A DNA stretch of 64,000 bases from Paenibacillus glycanilyticus NBRC 16618. GTDB lineage: Bacteria; Bacillota; Bacilli; Paenibacillales; Paenibacillaceae. Of this stretch, positions 26,354 through 35,265 are shown piece after piece; position 1 is the stretch's first letter; each line of letters starts with the position of its first letter. Made by a program: the position numbers and the translations under genes. The stretch covers positions 38,532 through 102,531 of the forward strand of contig NZ_BILY01000023.1 in the NCBI RefSeq assembly GCF_004000805.1, written 5' to 3'. Under the pieces are notes generated by a model. The model was not told where the DNA came from. It did not search any database and worked only from the letters and a program-made list of their open reading frames with translations.

Positions 26354-26680
26354 TTAATCGCTGCTTGATCCTCCGCCTCCCGAATCGGATCCCGAGGAGG
26401 AATCGTTCGAAGAAGAGCTGCTTCCATGATCATGATAGTGATGATGATGATCGTGATGCTGGCCGTGATGGTGATGGCGGTGGATATTGTCATCCGAATG
26501 ATTATTTATGATGGGAGAATGCAAATTCGGATCCACCGAGGTGTGTCCCGATCTCCTATTTCTCCCATTGGAGCGGTTTCCTCTTTGATTGGAGGTTCCC
26601 ATCACGTTGGATATGATGATGAAGGCAGCCGCTACAATAACGATGACAATCACAATGGACAAAATAAAATCCCTCCTCAT
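26354..26680 (-). CDS. Small membrane-anchored histidine- and serine-rich protein
   Basis: 108 residues: one N-terminal membrane helix (SIVIVIVIVAAAFIIISNVMG), a basic asparagine/arginine linker, a histidine-rich segment (about residues 65-85: IHRHHHHGQHHDHHHHYHDH) and a low-complexity Ser/Gly/Asp tail. The His block could bind Zn, Ni or Cu at the cell surface; that is inference. The ATG at 26680 is itself part of ATGAGGAGG, an ideal ribosome site for the TTG at 26662, so the shorter form starting LSIVIVIV is possible. Own terminator; head-to-tail behind the DedA-PAP2 gene but separated by its terminator. Confidence 0.6.
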   Translation of the reverse strand: MRRDFILSIVIVIVIVAAAFIIISNVMGTSNQRGNRSNGRNRRSGHTSVDPNLHSPIINNHSDDNIHRHHHHGQHHDHHHHYHDHGSSSSSNDSSSGSDSGGGGSSSD

Positions 26681-26735
26681 ACAATATCCATATTTTACCT
26701 AGAATTCGTTCACAAGATCAATCTTTTTTTTCGTA

Positions 26736-26772
26736 AAAAAATAAGGCAGCCGGTCGTAGTGACCAGCTGCCG
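26736..26772 (-). terminator. Terminator after the DedA-PAP2 gene
   Basis: On the minus strand GGCAGC/GCTGCC arms with GGTC/GACC inside, followed by TTATTTTTTT. Confidence 0.85.
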
Positions 26773-26810
26773 CTGTATTAGGATTAAGCTTTTCAAACCT
26801 GACCGATAAC

Positions 26811-28157
26811 TTACGCTATACTTACTCTGCTTCGCCGCAGCTTCCGCCTCACTTCCAGCATTAGAACGTTTAGGCTTGCCCAAACGCCGCCGAATACGTA
26901 ACCTGCAGCTACATCGCTTGGATATTGCAAGTTGAAATAGATGAGGCTTATCCCTAACAAGAGGCATAGAAGCGCCGCGGCTGCAATCAGGACGACATGA
27001 ACGATTTCCTGGCTGTAATGCCGCAAAATTAGAAAGACGCAAAATCCCAATACGGTAACCGCCGCAAAGGTATCCTCGCTTGGAAAGGTGTTGGTGATTG
27101 GAATACCGGAAGAAACGGGCCCCGTCCGATGAAAGACCATGCGAAGCCCTTCATTTAGAACGACACCACCAGCAATCGTCCAGCATACAAATACGATTTC
27201 CAGCAGCTTGTTATCGCCCTTGAATCGAATAACGATCAGGGTAAGGGCAATCACCGGGGCATACAGATAAATGCTGCCTATCTGCAGGAAATTCGCCATC
27301 AGGTCATGCCGGCCTGAGCCGATAATCATCAGGATCAAATAATAAGTCACTTCATCAAACTTCCCGAACTCCTGGGCAACATAATCTTGAATCATTCCGA
27401 ACATAAGCGAGAGAGACAATACGAATGCGGCAAAGGCAACGAACACCAAATATTTCGCTTTCCCCAATGAGCGTACATGGCGGACTCCTCCGCCAACTAG
27501 ATCCAGCAGGAACGAAATGATACGGTACTTGTACTTTTTCAAGAGATTGTAGAGCAAAAACAGCAGACCTGAGGCAATCGCAAAGATAATCAAATAACGG
27601 TTCACCGTGGAGTGGTACGCTTCCCATTTAGGACCTAACACTTTTCCGAGCGAGATAAATAAGCTGACCCAAAAGACAGCCCCGGAATAAGCATAAATCG
27701 CATACCGCCGAAACGGCATACGGGTTACTCCGCAGAAGTAACCCGTAATATGCCTGACGCCCGGTATGAAATACGCGATAAACAACAGCTTATCGCCGTA
27801 TTTCTCAAACCAGATTGTTAGGCGCTCCATTTGTTCCTCACCCATATGGAACCGATGCCCGTATTTCGTTATAAACGGTTTACCTAACCAATAACCGATC
27901 CAATAGGAAAGCGTTATTCCGGTTGTAACCCCGGCTGATGCCGTCAGAATGCTAAGAAGCCAGCTCAATTTCTTCTCGAATACGAGCATTCCCGCATAGC
28001 TCATCATAATCTCTCCAGGAAGAGGCAAGGCCAGCATTTCGAGGCATAACGAGAGAAAAATAATTCCGTAACCATACTGTTCAAGCCAAGCTGCGATATC
28101 GATGACGTATACCCCCTTGCTTCTTCCATTATTGTGAACCGGATATCGGCTATTCAT
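26811..28157 (-). CDS. DedA-family / PAP2-family fusion membrane protein
   Basis: 448 residues. The first half (about 20-205) is a DedA/SNARE-associated domain with the PLPGEIMM pocket, FEKYGDKLLFIAYFIPGVRH and TGYFCGVTRMPF; DedA proteins move lipid carriers such as undecaprenyl phosphate across membranes. The second half (about 240-440) is a PAP2 phosphatase fold, but the catalytic residues are changed: the PSGH histidine is D362 (FPSED), the SR arginine is L405 (SLIYF) and the next histidine is Q411 (NLQYPSD). It is probably not a phosphatase. Start ATG 28157 lies 12 bases after the RND stop codon; a start inside GVYVID is possible. Follows the RND gene in one operon. Confidence 0.85.
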   Translation of the reverse strand: MNSRYPVHNNGRSKGVYVIDIAAWLEQYGYGIIFLSLCLEMLALPLPGEIMMSYAGMLVFEKKLSWLLSILTASAGVTTGITLSYWIGYWLGKPFITKYGHRFHMGEEQMERLTIWFEKYGDKLLFIAYFIPGVRHITGYFCGVTRMPFRRYAIYAYSGAVFWVSLFISLGKVLGPKWEAYHSTVNRYLIIFAIASGLLFLLYNLLKKYKYRIISFLLDLVGGGVRHVRSLGKAKYLVFVAFAAFVLSLSLMFGMIQDYVAQEFGKFDEVTYYLILMIIGSGRHDLMANFLQIGSIYLYAPVIALTLIVIRFKGDNKLLEIVFVCWTIAGGVVLNEGLRMVFHRTGPVSSGIPITNTFPSEDTFAAVTVLGFCVFLILRHYSQEIVHVVLIAAAALLCLLLGISLIYFNLQYPSDVAAGYVFGGVWASLNVLMLEVRRKLRRSRVSIA

Positions 28158-28169
28158 CCTGATGAAGGA

Positions 28170-31100
28170 TTAGGATTTTCGTGCGGCTCTGCCCTGCATC
28201 CATTCGTAAATAATCGGAATCATGAAGAAGCTGTTTAATGTGGAGGTAATCATACCTCCAATAACCACAATGCCAAGCACCTGAGAAATAACCGTATCCG
28301 CGCTATGCGAGAGCGCTAGAGGAATCAAGGTCAAAATCGTGGTGCCGGCTGTCATAAAGATTGGACGAACTCTGGACAAGCTGCCCTGAATAACCGCGTC
28401 GCGAAGCTCCATTCCTTCTTTTCGGTTACGCTCGATCTTATCGATAAGCACGATACCGTTCGTAACAACAATCCCCGTGAGCATCAACACGCCGATAAAC
28501 GCCGCGAGATTCCACTGGCCATGAATCGCGTACAAAGAGATCACGATGCCGGACAAAGCTAGCGGAATGCTTAGCAATACGGCAAACGGCGCCTTCCAGC
28601 CTTTGAATACCATGCTTGTAATAAGCAGCACAAGCAAGATGGATACGGCAACCGCAATGACAATCTCGATAATCATCTGCGTGACCTGCTGGGTAATTCC
28701 GCCAAGCGAATAGCTTACTCCTTCCGGAAGCTGCAGATCCTTTAAGGTTTTATCCACGTCTTTGGATACCTTGCTCATATTGCTCGAAGTAATCTGAGCC
28801 TGAACGACTGAAACCGGCTCGCCGTCCCGCTCCTGAATGGAAGATAATGCATTGCTTTTTTGCATCGTTACAAAGGAATCGAGCCGGTAAGCTTTCCCGC
28901 CGCTGCCTTTAACAGTCTCTGCCGATAAGGAGGCAAGCACCTGTTGCGGCGAATACACCGGCACGGATGAGCCGGTCGCTGCTCCCTCTTTGACCGAATC
29001 GATATATACATCCACCGGAATCGTACCCGTTCCCGTTGATGTCGAGATGTCAAAATCCTTTGCTTTGGAGGTATATCTGAGCAATAGCTTATTGACCTCA
29101 TCCGGATCAATGCCGTCAGCAAGGGCCTTGTCTTTATCTATCGAAAGCTCATATTTAGGATTACCGTTCGTCAAATCCGTCTGGCCGGTCACGCTAAGTC
29201 CCGGAATTTGAACCAGCTTCGCGCGTACTTGCCCGGCTGTTTTTTCTAGCGTCAGCTGGTCCGCGCCGGTTAACATAATCTTGATTGTCGAATCATCGCC
29301 AGCAATATTCTGATTAGTGACCGTGATCGCCCCTTGGCCCGACACCTTATTCAAATCCGACTGCAAAGAAGGAATAAATGCCTTGACGCTCTTCTTGTCT
29401 TTCAGCTGAATGGAAAGATTGGCAACGTTTGGCTGCTGGATAAATCCTCCGCCTTGGTCAAATACATCGTCTGCCGTAGGCGTAAAGCTGGAGCCAAAAG
29501 TAGCCGTATAAGAAGCAATACCAGCATTATGTTGAAGTTCGTTTTCGACGACTTTGACTTCTTTATCGACCTCCGACAAAGGAGTCCCTTTCGGAAGCTC
29601 CACCTTAACGGCCACCTGCCCGCTTGCGGTGCTTGGGAGCAGGCTGAATGGAAGCTGCGATCCAAAGATTGCTGCAGCCACAAACAGAATGAGCGAGAGG
29701 CTTACCACGGTTTTTTTGCGCTTCAGTGCCGACAGAAGCAATGGCTTCATAAGCGGCTCCAGCGTTACCGCTTCCGACTTCGGTTTGCTCCAACCCATCA
29801 TCGCAAAGGTTGGGATGACAATCATGGCAACAAGGAACGATACGGTCAGGGCAATAACTACCGACCAGGCAAAACCGGAATAAGAAGCCCCGATAATGCC
29901 GCCTACCAAAGCTATAGGAACATATACGGCTATCGTTGTTGCGGTTGATGCAAAAATCGCCGGCAGCATCTCAACAACCGCAGCGGACAGAACGCCAAGA
30001 ACCGGCTTGTCTTTGTTCTCTTGAATTCTCCGGTACATATTATCCAGGATGACAATGGCATCATCCACAATCCGGCCCATCGCAACGATAAGTCCGGACA
30101 CCGTCAAAATGTTCAGCGTAATGCCCATTGCTTTCAATACGTCCGTTGTTGCGAGCAGGGAGATTGGCAGCGTAACGGCTATCAACAAGGTAGAACGCAC
30201 ATTCCGGAAGAAGAATAAGACGCAAAGCATAGAGAACACGCAGCCTAGTAATCCTTCCCGGACAAGTCCTAACAGTGAACTGTTCAGATCATGTGCGCGG
30301 TCGGTGAGCAACTCCATCTTGACGTCCCCGCTCTGAACAACCGGGATCTGATTCACGCGATGCTTGACCTGCTTGGCCACATCCGTGATGGTTGCGGTTG
30401 GCGTTTTTATGACATTAAGCATGACATTAGCTTTCCCGTTCGTGCGGGAAACGGTTTTCACATCCGTCAGAGACGGATAGACGGCAGCAATAGCGGATAA
30501 GGGAACACGGTTTCCGTCTTTATTTTTAATCATAAGCTTGCTCAACTGATCTTCTGTCAGATCCCAGCCCTCAACCTTGATCGGGAACGACGCTTTGATA
30601 TTCGCGATATTGCCTTGCAGACTCGGAATATCTGCCGTAATGGATTTATTGAAATCATCGAGAGTCAGATTATTCGCCACAAGATCCTTCATGCGGAGCA
30701 CGACGACATAACCTTTGTTTGCTCCCCCTACCGTCTGAACGTCGGAAACGCCCGGAACGGATTTTAATTGGTTAACGATGTCGGTCTGGGTAGATGACTG
30801 CAAAGTTAAATCATCGATTTTACCGCTGTTTGACGTAAGGCTGTAACTCAAGATCGGAAAAGTGCTGGACGTCAGCCTGGTTACAGCAGGTTTGTTTACG
30901 CCGTCGGGCAGCGCCGCATCGTTTAACGCTTGCTTGATGGCATTCTCGGCTTTGCCCATATCATAGTCCATGGGATAGTAAATATTCATTAATACCCCGC
31001 CGTCATACGAGGTTGTCTCCAAGTTCGTTATTCCGTTCGTCTTGCGGATCGCATCCTCAATTGGTGCCGTAATGTCCCGCTTGATTTGATCTGCTTGATA

Positions 31101-31262
31101 CGAAGACGCACGCAGGGACACCATTAAGGTTGTGTTATTGATGCCGGGAAGGTAATCCCGCTGCATTTGCAACGCCGATACGGCCCCCCATGCCAAAATT
31201 AATACGACGCTAATTAAAATAATGGCTGATCTTTGCATAACTGCTTCTATAATTCGCTTCAT
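28170..31262 (-). CDS. RND-family efflux transporter (SwrC/AcrB-like)
   Basis: 1030-residue inner-membrane proton-driven exporter. Twelve helices in the classic layout: one at the start (SAIILISVVLILAWGAVSAL), a large outer loop, five or six helices at about 330-540, a second loop and a last helical group. Landmarks: VSGLIVAMGRIVDDAIVILDN (helix 4, with the paired Asp residues of proton relay), MLPAIFASTATTIAVYVPI and LTGIVVTNGIVLIDKIERNR. No periplasmic adaptor or outer channel is encoded nearby, as expected for Gram-positive SwrC, which protects against surfactin and detergents. Start 31262 after GGAGAG. Substrate inferred only. Confidence 0.9.
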   Translation of the reverse strand: MKRIIEAVMQRSAIILISVVLILAWGAVSALQMQRDYLPGINNTTLMVSLRASSYQADQIKRDITAPIEDAIRKTNGITNLETTSYDGGVLMNIYYPMDYDMGKAENAIKQALNDAALPDGVNKPAVTRLTSSTFPILSYSLTSNSGKIDDLTLQSSTQTDIVNQLKSVPGVSDVQTVGGANKGYVVVLRMKDLVANNLTLDDFNKSITADIPSLQGNIANIKASFPIKVEGWDLTEDQLSKLMIKNKDGNRVPLSAIAAVYPSLTDVKTVSRTNGKANVMLNVIKTPTATITDVAKQVKHRVNQIPVVQSGDVKMELLTDRAHDLNSSLLGLVREGLLGCVFSMLCVLFFFRNVRSTLLIAVTLPISLLATTDVLKAMGITLNILTVSGLIVAMGRIVDDAIVILDNMYRRIQENKDKPVLGVLSAAVVEMLPAIFASTATTIAVYVPIALVGGIIGASYSGFAWSVVIALTVSFLVAMIVIPTFAMMGWSKPKSEAVTLEPLMKPLLLSALKRKKTVVSLSLILFVAAAIFGSQLPFSLLPSTASGQVAVKVELPKGTPLSEVDKEVKVVENELQHNAGIASYTATFGSSFTPTADDVFDQGGGFIQQPNVANLSIQLKDKKSVKAFIPSLQSDLNKVSGQGAITVTNQNIAGDDSTIKIMLTGADQLTLEKTAGQVRAKLVQIPGLSVTGQTDLTNGNPKYELSIDKDKALADGIDPDEVNKLLLRYTSKAKDFDISTSTGTGTIPVDVYIDSVKEGAATGSSVPVYSPQQVLASLSAETVKGSGGKAYRLDSFVTMQKSNALSSIQERDGEPVSVVQAQITSSNMSKVSKDVDKTLKDLQLPEGVSYSLGGITQQVTQMIIEIVIAVAVSILLVLLITSMVFKGWKAPFAVLLSIPLALSGIVISLYAIHGQWNLAAFIGVLMLTGIVVTNGIVLIDKIERNRKEGMELRDAVIQGSLSRVRPIFMTAGTTILTLIPLALSHSADTVISQVLGIVVIGGMITSTLNSFFMIPIIYEWMQGRAARKS

Positions 31263-31375
31263 TATTTACTCTCCTCTCCTGTCTATATAGGGAAAGACTC
31301 CGGTATGGGCGGAATTGTTCATTCGCGATAAAATATTTTTTCTTCCAAAATCCGGTTGTTTTATTGGCTAATAAA

Positions 31376-31411
31376 AACGGCTGCCGTCATACGTGATGCC
31401 CGGCAGCCGTT
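31376..31411 (-). terminator. Terminator after uppP
   Basis: AACGGCTGCCG (31376-31386) and CGGCAGCCGTT (31401-31411), followed on the minus strand by TTTTTATTAG. Confidence 0.85.
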
Positions 31412-31471
31412 GTGATTTTTCTATCGATTTCCGTTACGCTTAATTATTCCGAGAATATGAAAATAGAGCGA

Positions 31472-32308
31472 TTAGTTGCCCGTAACCAGCAGGTATGCCA
31501 GAAATACGGCTGCAAGCGCAAAGCGGTAATAAGCAAAAGGCGCAAGCTTAAAGCGTTCAAGGAGCTTCAAGAACGTAATAACCGCAACTAGCGCCACCAC
31601 AAAAGCGACCAGGAAGCCGGTAATAAAAAAAACCGCATCCGACGCTGTTAAGGTGTCATAGCTTTTTAATAATTCGAATCCGCTGGCGGCTACCATCATC
31701 GGAATTGCAATCAGGAACGAGAAGTTGGTTGCCGCTCTATAACCAACACCAGCCAGCAATCCTCCCGCAATTGTCGCCCCCGAGCGCGAGAAGCCAGGCC
31801 AAAGCGCCAGACATTGAAATAATCCAATATAAATGGCCTGCTTATAAGTAATCTGATCCACTCCGGTCGATTGGACGGAAGACTTGCTGCTGCTCTCGCC
31901 AAACAGCATAAAGATCCCTCCGAAAACCAAGCCTACAAGCACGGTGTACGCGGAGAATAAATACGAAGTAATAAACGAGTGCAGAACTAGCCCCAGCACC
32001 ATCGCAGGCAAGCAGGCAAGGATAATATGAAAAAGATTAAGTTTGCCTGGCTGCTTATCTTGCTGATTTTCAGCCATGTCCGGCGATAGTCTCCCTATCC
32101 CCAGAAGGTTTAATATTCTGCGCCAATAAATAACGGCAACTGCCAGAATGGCTCCAAGCTGTATAATAATTTCAAAGGTATCCGCCTTGTCGCCGGTAAA
32201 GTTCAACAGCTTTCCCGACAAAATCAAATGGCCCGTTGAAGACACCGGAAGGAATTCGGTTAATCCTTCTATGATGCCCTGAACGACGGCTGTAAGAATG
32301 TTTTGCAT
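31472..32308 (-). CDS. uppP: Undecaprenyl-diphosphatase UppP (BacA)
   Basis: Membrane pyrophosphatase that recycles the cell-wall lipid carrier and gives bacitracin resistance when abundant. The family's two signature regions are intact: QGIIEGLTEFLPVSSTGHL near the N-terminus (catalytic Glu in EGLTEF) and the second repeat with LWPGFSRSGATIAGGLLAG. About seven to eight helices; 278 residues, normal length. Start ATG 32308 is where the family begins; an upstream in-frame ATG at 32338 adds unrelated residues. It has its own terminator and is separated from the regulator gene by another, so it is a single-gene unit downstream of a two-component pair. Confidence 0.95.
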   Translation of the reverse strand: MQNILTAVVQGIIEGLTEFLPVSSTGHLILSGKLLNFTGDKADTFEIIIQLGAILAVAVIYWRRILNLLGIGRLSPDMAENQQDKQPGKLNLFHIILACLPAMVLGLVLHSFITSYLFSAYTVLVGLVFGGIFMLFGESSSKSSVQSTGVDQITYKQAIYIGLFQCLALWPGFSRSGATIAGGLLAGVGYRAATNFSFLIAIPMMVAASGFELLKSYDTLTASDAVFFITGFLVAFVVALVAVITFLKLLERFKLAPFAYYRFALAAVFLAYLLVTGN

Positions 32309-32429
32309 AACGGAATAACTACTCCTCTCGTAAATCACGCCTTAATTAAACTTCTCCTAATGTAAGGCGAAGATCTCAACGAGCTGTGAATATTCAATTA
32401 AATTTTTATTAACTATTATGAAGAAAAAT

Positions 32430-32460
32430 AAAGAAGCCTGATCCTCTGATCAGACTTCTC
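32430..32460 (-). terminator. Terminator after the response regulator gene
   Basis: AGAAGCCTGATC (32432-32443) and GATCAGACTTCT (32448-32459) with one mismatch; minus-strand tail TTATTTTTC. Confidence 0.8.
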
Positions 32461-32461
32461 T

Positions 32462-33151
32462 TTACCCTCTGCAGCGATAGCCGGCCCCCCATACCGTTTC
32501 GATATAGTCGGGGTTAGCAGAGTCCTTTTCAATTTTTTCGCGAATTTTCCGGATATGCACGGTAACCGTCTGCATATCCCCAAGCGCGTCAACTCCCCAA
32601 ATCCGCTCAAAAAGATGTTCTTTGCTAAATACTTTGTTGGGGTGACTCGCCAGGAAGTACAGCAGATCAAATTCTTTCGTTGTTAATACGGCTTCTTCAT
32701 CATTCACATAGACCTTGCGCGTATCCGGATCGATATACAAATCGCGAATTTGAATGATGTTTTTGATATCCTTTTTGCCGACCAGCCGCTCATACCTGGC
32801 CAGATGGGCCTTCACTCTAGCAACCAGCTCCGCCGGCTTAAACGGCTTGGTAATATAATCGTCAGCGCCAAGGCCTAAACCCCGAATCACGTCAATATCG
32901 TCATGGAGGGAAGTGACGATAAGAATCGGAATGTCCTGCTTCTCCCTTATTTTCTTGCAGACCTCAAATCCGTTCATCTTGGGAATCATCAGGTCCAGAA
33001 TGACCAGATCGTAAAGACCGGACAAGCTCATGGCCAGACCCGCTTCTCCATCCCCGGCAACCTGCACTTCATACCCGTTAATCTCCAGGTAATCCCGCTG
33101 AAGCTCCGCAATCGTTGTATCATCTTCAATCAACAAAACCGATTTTATCAT
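32462..33151 (-). CDS. Response regulator, OmpR/PhoB family
   Basis: 229-residue two-domain regulator. Receiver: acidic pocket IEDDTT, phosphorylation site in LVILDLMIPKMNG, conserved threonine and lysine in IVTSLHD and DYITKPFKP. Output: winged helix with VLTTKEFDLLYFLASHPNKV and HIRKIREKIEKD. Start at ATG 33151, which overlaps the kinase stop codon (ATGA), with GGAGGG in front. Partner of the kinase at 33148. Lies upstream of uppP on the same strand and could control it and the RND operon; no binding repeat was recognised, so that is inference. Confidence 0.9.
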   Translation of the reverse strand: MIKSVLLIEDDTTIAELQRDYLEINGYEVQVAGDGEAGLAMSLSGLYDLVILDLMIPKMNGFEVCKKIREKQDIPILIVTSLHDDIDVIRGLGLGADDYITKPFKPAELVARVKAHLARYERLVGKKDIKNIIQIRDLYIDPDTRKVYVNDEEAVLTTKEFDLLYFLASHPNKVFSKEHLFERIWGVDALGDMQTVTVHIRKIREKIEKDSANPDYIETVWGAGYRCRG

Positions 33152-34623
33152 TTCCCTCCCCCTTCCCTTGAATGAATAGGCAGACTCAAGCTGATGGTTG
33201 TACCGGCTGTCCACTTGCTTGCCGCCGTGATTTCTCCGTTATGGCTCTCCATAATTTGCTTTGCAATGGCAAGCCCCAGACCGCTGCCGCCCGTCTTATT
33301 GCTTCGCGATTCGTCGGCGCGATAGAAGCGCTCGAATATGTGTTCAAGATCCTTGTCCTTCATCCCGATCCCGTTATCCGAAATCTTCATGACCGCTTGA
33401 TGGCCCGCCAAATAAGCCTTCATCCGGATAACCGGCAATGGTTTGTCCATATACCTGACGCTATTGGAGATAATATTGTTCAGCACGCGTTTGAATTGAT
33501 CCCTGTCCATGCGCACGAAATATCCGGCAGGCACATCCATATCGGGCTCGAACGCGATTGATTTTTTCTCAAGCTCGAATTGAAGCTCCTCCGATAAATC
33601 GTTTAGAAAAGGCAGGAGCTCTACCGCTTCAAACTGGAATGGCTGACGGTTAAGATCAAGCTTGGAGTACAAAAAGAGTTCGTTGATCAGATGCTCCAGC
33701 TCCGCCGCCTTCGCATCGATGGTTTTCATGTACCTGGCGCTTTTCTCGGGCGTGTCCGCCACACCTTCCATTACCCCGTCAATATAACCCCGTATGGCGG
33801 TAAGCGGCGTTCTCAGATCATGCGATATGCTTGCGATCAACTCTTTGCGGTTCACCTCGTATTGCGCTTGGATCTGAATGGACTCCTGCATGCGCGAACG
33901 CATATCCTCAAATGCCATGCTTAATTGGCCAATCTCGTCTTTGCCCTCAACCTGAAGCTTGAAGTCCAGGTTTCCGTTCTTCATCTCCCGCGCGGCTGTC
34001 CGCAAGGTCCGCAGGCGGCGAATAATGTTTTTGGACATATAAGTCGTCAGCAGGACATGGGTAATAATCAAAATCAACAAAGAACACACAAATAAGGTGG
34101 GGAAATACTTGCGGATGAAGTAGGTAAGCGGATCTTCCTTCGATATAATAAACAGGCTTACCGGTTCATCCTTAAACATGACGTCAAACTGCAGAAATAC
34201 ATAATTCGTATTTCCTTCTTTTTTCTCCGTATAACCGTTTGAAGAATTCGAACGTGCATATCCCGGCAAATCAACTGCCAGCCGAGGGCTTTGCGCCATA
34301 TTTTCCGAGCGGTAATAGATGGCATCGCCTCTTCTGACGATGATACCGGAATCGTTCTTCTCCAAATCGGCGGACATATCATTCAAATACGTCGAGTCCA
34401 GCAATAAATCGGGATGCCGAACCGAGGTGCGTTTGATTTCTTTGACCGCATGCTCGACGGCTTCGTGGCCAAACCTGTTTTCCGTCGTTTCGTAAACGCC
34501 CTTTAGATTCTTCACATCCCCTTGGTAGAAGATAACCAGGAGCAGACTGATAACCAGGATCGAGATTAGCGGTATGACCAGCATGGCCGCATAAGATAAT
34601 AGCAATTTAAAACGAATGGACAT
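33148..34623 (-). CDS. Sensor histidine kinase with extracellular sensor loop
   Basis: 491-residue membrane kinase. Helix at about 7-29, outer sensor loop at about 30-170, second helix at 175-195, HAMP at 195-250, HisKA with the phosphorylated histidine in IASISHDLRTPLTAIRGY, and HATPase with NIISNSVRYMDKP, ISDNGIGMKD and GGSGLGLAI. Domain order is typical of VanS/BceS-like envelope sensors. It overlaps the response regulator by four bases (coupled translation). The sensor loop has no recognisable fold from sequence, so the signal is unknown; neighbouring uppP suggests wall stress. Confidence 0.9.
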   Translation of the reverse strand: MSIRFKLLLSYAAMLVIPLISILVISLLLVIFYQGDVKNLKGVYETTENRFGHEAVEHAVKEIKRTSVRHPDLLLDSTYLNDMSADLEKNDSGIIVRRGDAIYYRSENMAQSPRLAVDLPGYARSNSSNGYTEKKEGNTNYVFLQFDVMFKDEPVSLFIISKEDPLTYFIRKYFPTLFVCSLLILIITHVLLTTYMSKNIIRRLRTLRTAAREMKNGNLDFKLQVEGKDEIGQLSMAFEDMRSRMQESIQIQAQYEVNRKELIASISHDLRTPLTAIRGYIDGVMEGVADTPEKSARYMKTIDAKAAELEHLINELFLYSKLDLNRQPFQFEAVELLPFLNDLSEELQFELEKKSIAFEPDMDVPAGYFVRMDRDQFKRVLNNIISNSVRYMDKPLPVIRMKAYLAGHQAVMKISDNGIGMKDKDLEHIFERFYRADESRSNKTGGSGLGLAIAKQIMESHNGEITAASKWTAGTTISLSLPIHSREGGGK

Positions 34624-34726
34624 GCAAGGTAAATCTCCTTAGGGAAACAAAATAAGATGCAGCTTGCGTTAAGGGTTGTTTCTCTATTATTGGCAATGGG
34701 ATTGGAAAGGTCAATCTCCCTTGCCA

Positions 34727-35188
34727 TTAAGGACGATTCATAAGAGTCAGTATATCTTTCGGATGTTCGAATTTATACTTCGCGGGAATAAGGCCAGGCT
34801 GCCTGCATCCCCATAACGCTAAACCGAAATCTACTCCGGCATCTCTGGCGCATTCGTAGTCGTAGACGGTGTCGCCGATATAAATGGTTGAGTCCGGCCT
34901 TGCGCCGGAGATCTCAAGAAAGGTAAGCAAGGGCTCCGGATGAGGCTTATGCCGATTCGTATCATCCGCGCATAAAGCAAAGGGCAGATCGCGAACGAGA
35001 CCAAAGGGGACAAAGTCATCCAGATACTCTTGACTCGTCTTCGAGGTAACCACTCCTTTTAGAACCGGGTACTCCCTAAGCTCAGCAAGCAGCTCCCCAA
35101 TTCCGTCAAATACATGAATCGTACCTAACACCGCTTGCTCCGTATTGATTAAAGTGCCGTCAATGTCAAAAATAAGGGCCGTATACAT
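34727..35188 (-). CDS. HAD-superfamily phosphatase lacking its cap domain
   Basis: 153 residues, against about 210 for the phosphoglycolate-phosphatase-like proteins it resembles. Core motifs are intact: D8 and D10 in FDIDGTL, T48 in VVTSKT, K81 in RHKPHP, and D106/D110 in IGDTVYD. Between EQAVLG (residue 22) and TIHVFDG the helical cap that normally has about 60 residues is absent, with the frame kept. It is either an in-frame deletion or a cap-less variant; loss of the cap should open the active site and change specificity. Start 35188 is the family start. Minus strand, downstream of the LacI regulator with 77 bases between. Confidence 0.8.
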   Translation of the reverse strand: MYTALIFDIDGTLINTEQAVLGTIHVFDGIGELLAELREYPVLKGVVTSKTSQEYLDDFVPFGLVRDLPFALCADDTNRHKPHPEPLLTFLEISGARPDSTIYIGDTVYDYECARDAGVDFGLALWGCRQPGLIPAKYKFEHPKDILTLMNRP

Positions 35189-35265
35189 AGCTATCTTCCT
35201 CCTACAGCTTTAGAATGAATCTCTTGTCTGTAGGCTAAAGTATGAAATCCTTTTCAGGTCAATAG

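Noticed and set aside
26400..26500. Short DNA repeat cluster resembling a microsatellite or CRISPR-like array
   Set aside because: The CAT/ATG-rich repetition is simply the codons of the histidine-rich protein.
31376..31411. Attenuator in front of the RND gene
   Set aside because: The hairpin is oriented and placed as the ordinary terminator of uppP, more than 100 bases upstream of the RND start, with a T tract on that strand.
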